64,000 nt of DNA from NCBI GenBank assembly GCA_902362925.1, contig CABIYL010000015.1; one strand, given 5' to 3'. The notes beneath the pieces were generated by a model. That model worked only from the letters and a program-made list of their open reading frames with translations. It did no database searches and was not told the DNA's origin. The DNA is from Pseudoflavonifractor sp902362925. GTDB lineage: Bacteria > Bacillota > Clostridia > Oscillospirales > Oscillospiraceae. The translations under genes were made by a program, and so were the position numbers. Of the stretch, positions 58,803 through 64,000 are shown in pieces; the stretch's first letter is position 1; every line of letters begins with the position of its first letter.

Positions 58803-59065
58803 ATTATCGCACAATAATCTTTGGTAATGACCGTCGCCACTCGTCCGGCTTCCACTTCCTGCAACATCGCTTGCAGCCCCTCGCGCTCAAAACTCACGCC
58901 GGAAAATCCGTCGTCCACAAAAAACTTTGTGTTCAAAAAATGGTGTTCGTCCGCATAGCGTTGAAGTATCATTTTTTGGTGCTGTATGCTTCCGCTTTCT
59001 CCGGCTTGCATATCCTCTTGACTTAAACGGCAGTAAAGGGCGGTGATTTTATTCGACTGTAACAT
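58757..59065 (-). pseudogene. ICE2 serine recombinase, N-terminal fragment
   Basis: ATG 59065 after AAAGGAGGACT. The frame is normal for a TnpX-type resolvase domain: ITALYCRLSQEDMQAGESGS with catalytic Ser, VDDGFSGVSFEREG, then RVATVITKD. It then diverges abruptly (YCAIIGLNQKDL) and stops after 102 residues instead of about 540. The junction lies near 58830. It cannot recombine, so ICE2 would depend on another recombinase, perhaps that of ICE1. Confidence 0.8.
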
Positions 59066-59142
59066 TAGTCCTCCTTTCCGACAGCCGAATAAACAGGTAT
59101 AATGTGTTGCTATCATTATACCATATCCCGCCGCCTAATGCA

Positions 59143-59316
59143 CTACTCGGACGCTAAAAATCCCGGATTTCCGGGCTTTTTCTGCAAATCCTTTACAATG
59201 AGTTTCTCAATCTTTTTATGGATTGTATCGGTTGCCTTTTCACTCGGCAACGCTTGAACAAGATAGGTGATTTTCCCTATTTTGCGTTCGGTTGTAATTG
59301 TCTGTTTTTTATCCAT
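59143..59316 (-). CDS. TnpW-like transposon protein
   Basis: 57 residues from ATG 59316 (AAAGGAGGTTTTTCTA upstream). KKQTITTERKIGKITYLVQA and the LPSEKATDTIHKKIEKLIVK segment match the small TnpW proteins encoded just before the recombinase in Tn4451/CTn-type elements. Function unknown. Confidence 0.75.
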   Translation of the reverse strand: MDKKQTITTERKIGKITYLVQALPSEKATDTIHKKIEKLIVKDLQKKPGNPGFLASE

Positions 59317-59774
59317 TAGAAAAACCTCCTTTTCCTGTATGGATAAACTATATTCGTCAAAAGGCAAAAACGGGCGGTTGTTAGCTGCAACCTCACGGGA
59401 GTTTCACCCCGGCCCATGCTTATGGGTGCGCCGCGCAATACTTTGAGGGTGTTCAACGCGGGAGTATCATTGTGCCGCCTTGTATGTCGTCGCCCACAAG
59501 CTGCTAAACCTGTTTTACGGCGCGGTAGTTCTCGCTCGGCTTTTCCCCTATGGGGAAAAGCTGTCATGGCGTACCCGCCGACTGGCTCGGTACAGACGGA
59601 ATGTACCCGTTTGCCTGTTATGCTGCGCACCAAAGGCCGCTTTCTTTGTCAAAGAACAATAGGCTTTGTCGGCCTGCAAAAGCACATCAACAGCGGATAT
59701 GCTTTTGCGGAACGACAAATAGCCCATAACGGGAAGCGTGGAAAGGGGACACGCTCCCCGCATGGGCTAAAAGA
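59317..59774. other. no convincing gene seen
   Basis: Open frames exist on both strands but none has a ribosome site or recognisable motif. The sequence has several GC-rich dyads (for example around GCTTTTCCCC-TATG-GGGAAAAGC near 59537-59560). It probably corresponds to a decayed ICE gene or a leader region. Confidence 0.4.
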
Positions 59775-60017
59775 TTATCCTACATGAAAAGCAAGGGTGC
59801 GGGTAATAAGGCGCACTTGCAGCCTGTTACGCATTTCCTCGTCCACATAGGAATAGGTATTGCCCGCGTCGTCTTTCAGCGTGCGGGTACAAAGTTTCGC
59901 TATGTAACCCTCGTAGTGCTTCAAGATCGCGCACATGGCGGTTGTGTCGCCGTTTGCCGCTGCGGAAATGACAGGGAACGGCAACAGATTTTCAGACTTC
60001 CTAACGGTATTCATCAT
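59775..60017 (-). CDS. HTH-domain ICE protein next to the sigma factor
   Basis: 80 residues from ATG 60017 (GGAGGGAAAAGCAG upstream). NLLPFPVISAAANGDTTAMC, then AILKHYEGYIAKLC and a C-terminal DEEMRNRLQVRLITRTLAF, match the short helix-turn-helix proteins paired with sigma factors in Tn916/CTn-like elements. It overlaps the sigma gene by 17 bp, so the pair is coupled. Confidence 0.8.
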   Translation of the reverse strand: MMNTVRKSENLLPFPVISAAANGDTTAMCAILKHYEGYIAKLCTRTLKDDAGNTYSYVDEEMRNRLQVRLITRTLAFHVG

Positions 60018-60438
60018 CTGCTTTTCCCTCCAAATACTGTTTGATTTTCGCAAGCGCGGATTTCCTGTGCCGGAAAACCGTCGTGCGTACAACATTCAGC
60101 AGTTCGCCAATTTCCGCGTCGCTCATATCCAAGAAGTAGGACAAAAGGATAATGTCGCGTTTCCTTTCGGGCAAAGCGTTAAGGGCTTCGGCAAGCAGTT
60201 CATTTTTGACGAGTACATCAAAGCCGGACACTTGAAAACGGAAATAATCGCTTTCGTATTCGTCCGTTGTGAAAAGCTGCGCGAGTTCGCTTTCGCTCAA
60301 ATCCGAAAAAGTAACTTCGCGTGCTGCGCGTTTCGCAAGAGTGCGGCGGTGGCTTTTCGCTTCGCCGACCAAAGTTTTCTTTGCTAATGCGTCGTACTGA
60401 TGTTGTATTCTTTCCTTGTCGGAAGAAGATAGCTCCAT
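60001..60438 (-). CDS. sigma-70 family factor of ICE2
   Basis: 145 residues from ATG 60438, eight bases after AAGGAGG (a GTG three codons earlier is possible). Region 4 HTH LNALPERKRDIILLSYFLDM, then SDAEIGELLNVVRTTVFRHR. The N-terminal part is a weak region 2. It is the ICE2 counterpart of the 33697 gene. Likely controls element genes. Confidence 0.85.
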   Translation of the reverse strand: MELSSSDKERIQHQYDALAKKTLVGEAKSHRRTLAKRAAREVTFSDLSESELAQLFTTDEYESDYFRFQVSGFDVLVKNELLAEALNALPERKRDIILLSYFLDMSDAEIGELLNVVRTTVFRHRKSALAKIKQYLEGKADDEYR

Positions 60439-60721
60439 AGAGTTCACCTCCTTCCCGCGTGGAGTAGAGGACGGGAGTTAAGGGCTTGTCCTCTCTGCCC
60501 CTTTCGCTCCGTACCCGTTCGGGAGATGGCTCTTGAGTGCGCTTTTCAGAAAAAAGTTGAAAAAAGCAAAATGCGCCCGTCCGCAAGACGCGGACGGGCG
60601 CAAAGGAAATGTAAGCAGTAGCTAAATGTATTGACAGTTCACATTCATAGCCGGAATATCCCGCTTGCGGAGCATAGCTTTTTTTGACCGCAAAGCATTA
60701 GGCGGGTTACAGTAAATAAAA

Positions 60722-60796
60722 ATGGACACGGCGATACCTCCCCGATACCGCCGTATCCTTAAAAAAGGGCGACTTTAATACACTACCCGCAATCCA
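60722..60796. repeat. non-coding block shared with ICE1 (copy at 34376)
   Basis: GGACACGGCGATACCTCC, TACCGCCGTATCC, TTAAAAAAGGGCGACTTTAA, then ACCCGCAATC. Like the ICE1 copy it lies between sigma gene and cargo. Confidence 0.7.
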
Positions 60797-60842
60797 TTCT
60801 ATAATAGGGAACAGCGGCTTTTGCGCAATATTAAATAAAAAA

Positions 60843-60884
60843 GCCGATAACACATAGGTTTTTTGACCTAATGCGTTATCGGCT
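60843..60884 (-). terminator. terminator after the rRNA methyltransferase-like gene
   Basis: GCCGATAAC..CAT..GGT pairs with ACC..ATG..GTTATCGGC and runs into TTTTTT on the - strand. Confidence 0.8.
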
Positions 60885-60911
60885 CTGCGTCTATGCGTCT
60901 GGCACTTTTAA

Positions 60912-61895
60912 TCATTTTTTTTTGAATTTATTATATGTGTTAGCTAACTGTCCACAAGCCGCGTTAATCTCTCTGCCATGAGAAACTCTCATAGTAACTT
61001 CAAGTCCTGCTTGCTCTAATTGATGTTTGAATGCAACTATTTCCCGTTTCTGTGGTGCTTTAATTCTTGAATTGCTTGTTGGGTTGTATTGTAACACGTT
61101 AATCATAACTTTTTTGCCCCGAAACCATTTTGCAAGTTGTCTTACATCTGAGGGCCGGTCATTTATACCCGGTAAAAGCAAATACGCAAAGACAATTTTG
61201 CGATTATGCCTTTCAGAATAGGATAAGGCTTGCTTAACAACATCTTCAATAGCATATATGCGCATGTGAGGAATAATACGATTTCTTGCAGATTGTGTTG
61301 CTGCGTGTAAAGATATTGTCAACTGAATTTTAAGATGTTCCTCGCGCAATTTTTTTAATTGATCAACCGGACCAACTGTTGATATGGTAATGCCGTCGGT
61401 TGGAAAGTTGAGCCCATATCTATCTCGGAGAATATGGATTGCTTTTATCAAGTTGTCATAATTGAATAAAGGCTCTCCCATACCCATAAAAACGATACGG
61501 TTTACTTTTCGACGCAACAATATAATCTGTTGTACGATTTCTGACGATGTTAGATTACGAACAAAGCCATTTCGCCCGGACTCACAAAAAATACAACCAA
61601 CAGGACAACCGACTTGTGTGCTCACGCAAACAGTTCCACCATCTCGCCGCTTGATAAAAACCGTTTCAATGTATTTGTTGTCTTTCAGTTCGTAAACATA
61701 CTTTTCAGTATCACTGCTTTTGCAAATATTTTTTACCAACATTGATAGATTTTTTTTGCGTGGTAATTGCTTATATAATTCTTCATATAAGGCTTTTGCT
61801 TCATTCTCGCCAATAACTTCCGACATTTCTTTGTAAGTAAATCCGTATGGATCATTCCGTACTTCCGCAGGCGTATATTTAGGTAAACGTTTCAT
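60912..61895 (-). CDS. RlmN/Cfr-like radical SAM 23S rRNA methyltransferase
   Basis: 327 residues (ATG 61895, AGAAAGGAT upstream). The radical SAM cluster motif C-x3-C-x2-C is CPVGCIFC (Cys97, 101, 104). The two methyl-transfer cysteines of RlmN/Cfr are also present, Cys90 in TVCVSTQVG and Cys314 in NAACGQL. GMGEPLFN and ISLHAATQSARNRIIPH complete the family. RlmN methylates A2503 C2; Cfr adds C8 and causes multidrug resistance. CESG replaces the usual CATG, so it is a divergent member. Being ICE cargo behind an attenuator, it is a candidate resistance gene; chromosomal-type RlmN function is the alternative. Confidence 0.85.
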   Translation of the reverse strand: MKRLPKYTPAEVRNDPYGFTYKEMSEVIGENEAKALYEELYKQLPRKKNLSMLVKNICKSSDTEKYVYELKDNKYIETVFIKRRDGGTVCVSTQVGCPVGCIFCESGRNGFVRNLTSSEIVQQIILLRRKVNRIVFMGMGEPLFNYDNLIKAIHILRDRYGLNFPTDGITISTVGPVDQLKKLREEHLKIQLTISLHAATQSARNRIIPHMRIYAIEDVVKQALSYSERHNRKIVFAYLLLPGINDRPSDVRQLAKWFRGKKVMINVLQYNPTSNSRIKAPQKREIVAFKHQLEQAGLEVTMRVSHGREINAACGQLANTYNKFKKK

Positions 61896-61911
61896 TTTTA
61901 TATCCTTTCTT

Positions 61912-62097
61912 CTAAATAATAAAAGTTTGTTTTTCTGTATTTTTGATTACAATCTCTAATTTTTCTACATCAATGATATGCGTCAATTTGCATTTAGGGC
62001 AGAAAAGAGGAAAATCTTTTAATACAGTATTATGAAATACTTGAACTCTCGTCTTTCCGTTACAAATCGGACATTTTATCCAATATTTTTTAAGCAT
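61912..62097 (-). CDS. cysteine-rich KTR protein
   Basis: 61 residues. CPICNGKTRVQVF and FCPKCKLTHIIDVEKLEI give two CxxC pairs and the KTR motif. KTR proteins are small zinc-ribbon proteins commonly encoded with ribosomal-protection tetracycline genes on Tn916- and CTn-type elements. No tet gene is present here; the gene sits between the attenuator and the methyltransferase, 16 bp from the latter. Confidence 0.85.
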   Translation of the reverse strand: MLKKYWIKCPICNGKTRVQVFHNTVLKDFPLFCPKCKLTHIIDVEKLEIVIKNTEKQTFII

Positions 62098-62121
62098 TAT
62101 ATTTCACTCGTCCTTTTTACA

Positions 62122-62166
62122 CAAAAAAATGCAGGTCAATCCTCAACATGAGCATTGACCTGCATT
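62122..62166 (-). terminator. second leader terminator upstream of KTR
   Basis: AAATGCAGGTCAAT and ATTGACCTGCATTT pair around a 12-nt loop, followed by TTTTTT on the - strand. It stands between the attenuator region and the KTR gene. Transcripts must pass it to express the cargo. Confidence 0.8.
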
Positions 62167-62274
62167 TATAATGCACAGAGCAGTACAACAAAACTAAGGC
62201 ATAGCTTGCACTATGTCTATACTATATCTATACGTCGTTAGTTTTTTGTATAGCATCCGCAAAATAAGCATGAC

Positions 62275-62345
62275 AAAAAAGCCCATGTTGAAAATGGGAA
62301 AATCCTTTTTTTCAATGCTTATCTAATACGCATGCTATGCAACAT
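62275..62345 (-). promoter_or_regulatory. attenuator with 8-residue leader peptide MLHSMRIR
   Basis: Downstream of the promoter, AAAGGAGGCGGCG precedes ATG 62345; the ORF MLHSMRIR ends at 62319. A terminator hairpin CCCAT...ATGGG with TTTTTT (62298-62275) follows directly. Leader segments (ATAGCAT, ATAAGCAT) can pair with later ATGCTAT and ATGCTTAT around the terminator. This is the architecture of ribosome-stalling attenuation upstream of tet(M), erm and cat-type genes. Confidence 0.75.
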
Positions 62346-62373
62346 AAACGCCGCCTCCTTTTACATAAATTTT

Positions 62374-62402
62374 ATTTTATCAGAAAATCAGTCTACTGTC
62401 AA
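62374..62402 (-). promoter_or_regulatory. promoter of the KTR/methyltransferase leader
   Basis: TTGACA (62402-62397) and TAAAAT (62379-62374) with exactly 17 bp between, on the - strand, 28 bp before the leader peptide start. Confidence 0.85.
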
Positions 62403-62489
62403 TACACAACAGGAAGTATTTAACCTAATGATATGAATTGTGTGGACATATCCAAAAAGAAAGGTGAACTGTAAAATGTAACAGGGTGA

Positions 62490-62852
62490 ATGAAAATGGC
62501 AAAAAGACCCGTACCATTGTACGACTTTAAGGCTTTCGGGGCAGCTATAAAAGCCGCGAGAAATGAATACGGCGAGAGCCGCAAAAAGGTAAGCGACGAG
62601 TTATATATTTCCCCGCGCTACCTTGCGAATATCGAGAACAAGGGACAACAGCCGAGTTTACAGGTATTCTATGACCTTGTAACCCGGTATCATATTTCGG
62701 TAGATCAATTTTTCTTCCCGAACAGCAATGCGGAGAAATCCACCGGGCGGCGGCAGCTTGACGCGCTGCTGGACGGTATGAGCGATAAAGGCATACGGAT
62801 TGTAACCGCAACAGCAAGGGAGATAACGGAAGTCGAAAAAGCAGAGGATTAA
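62490..62852 (+). CDS. XRE-family regulator of ICE2
   Basis: 120 residues (ATG 62490, or 62496). FGAAIKAARNEYGESRKKVS and SPRYLANIENKGQQPSLQVF form the HTH, then YHISVDQFFFPN. It is a homologue in layout of the ICE1 XRE protein (37032). It precedes oriT and the mobilization operon and probably represses transfer. Confidence 0.85.
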   Translation: MKMAKRPVPLYDFKAFGAAIKAARNEYGESRKKVSDELYISPRYLANIENKGQQPSLQVFYDLVTRYHISVDQFFFPNSNAEKSTGRRQLDALLDGMSDKGIRIVTATAREITEVEKAED

Positions 62853-62940
62853 CCTCACAATATGAGAAATCGGGAGATTGCAGCGCATGGCGGCTGCAAT
62901 CTTTTTTTGCGTCCAAAATCAAAGGAACGCGCAACAAATA

Positions 62941-63046
62941 CCGCCTTTCGGTGGGGGTATGGAGTAGATAGCAAGCACAGCAAACGAGTACCCGTTTGCG
63001 GAAAATGCTTGTTGGGATAATCCCAAACCCTTATACCGAAAGGCGG
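62941..63046. other. candidate oriT of ICE2
   Basis: Bounded by the inverted repeat CCGCCTTTCGG (62941-62951) / CCGAAAGGCGG (63036-63046). It contains AAAATGCTTGTTGGGATAAT then CCCAAACCC, shared with the ICE1 oriT at 37450-37530. A terminator-like ATTGCAGC..GCTGCAAT with T-run lies just before it near 62877-62908. Nick position not determined. Confidence 0.65.
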
Positions 63047-63053
63047 TGCGGAA

Positions 63054-63383
63054 ATGGAAAACCGAAAGAGAAATATACAGATGAAGTTTTACGTTACGGA
63101 AGAAGAAAAGCGGCTGATCGACGAGAAGATGAAGCAGCTTCCCATAAAGCAGTATGGGGCATACTTCCGTAAAATGGCGATAGACGGGTATATTCTTGTC
63201 GTTGACCGAAGCGACACAAAAGCATATATCCGGGAACTGCAAGCGGTGAGCCGGAACATCAACCAAATTGCAAAACGCGCCAATGCGACGGGGACGGTTT
63301 ACAGGCAGGATATAGAGGACATTAAAAAGGCGGTGGACGAGATATGGCGGTTACAAAGACGCACCCTATTAAATCAACCTTAA
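63054..63383 (+). CDS. mobC: MobC-like relaxosome protein of ICE2
   Basis: 109 residues. RNIQMKFYVTEEEKRLIDEK is followed by GAYFRKMAIDGYIL and LQAVSRNINQIAKRANATGT, the MobC pattern. It overlaps the relaxase start by 40 bp. It is divergent from ICE1 MobC (39536) but has the same build. Confidence 0.88.
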   Translation: MENRKRNIQMKFYVTEEEKRLIDEKMKQLPIKQYGAYFRKMAIDGYILVVDRSDTKAYIRELQAVSRNINQIAKRANATGTVYRQDIEDIKKAVDEIWRLQRRTLLNQP

Positions 63384-64000
63384 AGGCTGCGATAGACTAT
63401 ATCTTAAATCCCGAAAAGACAGACGGGAAGCTGCTTGCGTCCTCTTTCGGCTGCGGGCTGGAAACCGCCGATATTGAGTTTGCATGGACGCGGGAAGCTG
63501 CCGGAGATCGCGGCACACATTTAGGGCGGCACTTGATACAATCCTTTGCGGTGGGAGAAACCACACCGGAAGAAGCGCACAAAATCGGCATGGAACTTGC
63601 CGGGGCGGTATTAGGCGGCAAGTATGAGTTTGTTTTGACAACTCACGTCGATAAAGACCATCTGCATAATCACTTGATTTTCAACGCGGTTAGCTTCGTT
63701 GACTACAAAAAGTACCATTCCAACAAGCAAAGCTATCACTTTATCCGGCGCACCAGCGACAGGATATGTAAAGAGCATGGGCTATCCGTCGTCGTACCGG
63801 GACAGGACAAGGGAAAAAGCTATGCAGAATACACCGCCGAAAAGCAAGGGACAAGCTACAAAGCAAAGCTGAAAACGGCGATAGATACTCTCATTCCCCA
63901 AGTGAAAGATTTTGACGAACTGCTGCGCCGCTTGCAGGAAATGGGGTATGAAATCAAACAGGGCAAATACATTTCCTTTCGCGCTGCCGGACAGGAACGG
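63344..64000 (+). CDS. relaxase of ICE2, 5' part (runs off the window)
   Basis: ATG 63344 lies inside the mobC 3' end. The first 219 residues are in the window. MAVTKTHPIKSTLKAAIDYI carries the candidate catalytic Tyr19 and LNPEKTDG. Motif HVDKDHLHNH (101-110) is the metal-binding triad, and FIRRTSDRICKEHGLSVV follows. This is the MOB_P-type relaxase of CTn-like elements. The frame is open to the last base. Confidence 0.88.
   Translation, partial: MAVTKTHPIKSTLKAAIDYILNPEKTDGKLLASSFGCGLETADIEFAWTREAAGDRGTHLGRHLIQSFAVGETTPEEAHKIGMELAGAVLGGKYEFVLTTHVDKDHLHNHLIFNAVSFVDYKKYHSNKQSYHFIRRTSDRICKEHGLSVVVPGQDKGKSYAEYTAEKQGTSYKAKLKTAIDTLIPQVKDFDELLRRLQEMGYEIKQGKYISFRAAGQER

Noticed and set aside
59416..59787. 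123-residue + strand ORF in the ICE2 left end
   Set aside because: No ribosome site, opposite orientation to neighbours and no motif; more likely a decayed region.
1..64000. tRNA or rRNA genes
   Set aside because: I looked for cloverleaf-like segments and conserved rRNA stretches while reading and saw none. A dedicated scan (tRNAscan, Infernal) would settle it.

Overview
The window looks like chromosomal DNA of an anaerobic, endospore-forming gut Firmicute (Clostridia, probably Oscillospiraceae, in the Flavonifractor/Intestinimonas range). I infer this from a sigK-type sporulation sigma fragment, hybrid-cluster protein with a Crp/Fnr regulator, Tn1549-type conjugative modules, and strong AGGAGG ribosome sites with many TTG and GTG starts. 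I saw no rRNA, tRNA or CRISPR array. Most of the 64 kb is mobile or defensive DNA, partly nested.

Layout. (1) 1-0.9 kb: remnant of an integrative element (coiled-coil ORF end, excisionase-type gene with an internal stop, three short direct repeats). (2) 1.1-12.9 kb: a redox/nitrosative-stress locus (FAD-Rieske oxidoreductase, Crp/Fnr regulator, hcp). hcp is split by an 8,054-bp Mu-like transposable element (4454-12507) with perfect 21-bp terminal inverted repeats and a 5-bp target duplication. The element carries repressor, Ner-like protein, MuA, MuB, a Mor/C activator, capsid protein T, protease/scaffold I and the small terminase, but no large terminase, portal or tail genes. It is the best candidate here for an undescribed system: a Mu-type phage satellite. 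(3) 13.1-22.4 kb: defence genes. A four-gene Wadjet operon (jetABCD, DUF2397/DUF2398/SMC-like/DUF2399) is followed by a HipA-like kinase with an HTH partner. (4) 23.4-30.6 kb: the 3' part of a sigK-like gene abuts a large serine recombinase, as in skin elements. Then come small element genes and an orphan type III restriction Res subunit.

(5) 30.9-58.7 kb: ICE1, a Tn1549-like conjugative element. In leftward order it carries a DUF6050 protein, antirepressor, RepA-like initiator, PcfB, VirD4, Maff2 (split by a group II intron), VirB6-like protein, two DNA methyltransferases (one hit by an IS1182-type element), PrgI, VirB4, NlpC/P60 hydrolase, DUF4315, DUF4366, MobC and relaxase. A cargo of MerR regulator plus ABC transporter, a sigma-like protein and a serine recombinase lie at its left end. 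A 23-bp palindrome with core GGGACA-N3-TGTCCC recurs eleven times between 32.7 and 49.7 kb. The same half-sites sit inverted inside two promoter spacers. (6) 58.7-64 kb: the start of ICE2, with truncated recombinase, TnpW, HTH protein, sigma factor, cargo (RlmN/Cfr-like rRNA methyltransferase and KTR protein behind an attenuator with an 8-codon leader peptide), XRE regulator, oriT, MobC and a relaxase running off the window.

The two ICEs share the order recombinase - sigma - cargo - XRE - oriT - mobilization genes. They also share a conserved non-coding block beside the sigma gene, so the cargo slot appears to be a fixed acquisition site. All names come from reading motifs; no database search was possible.
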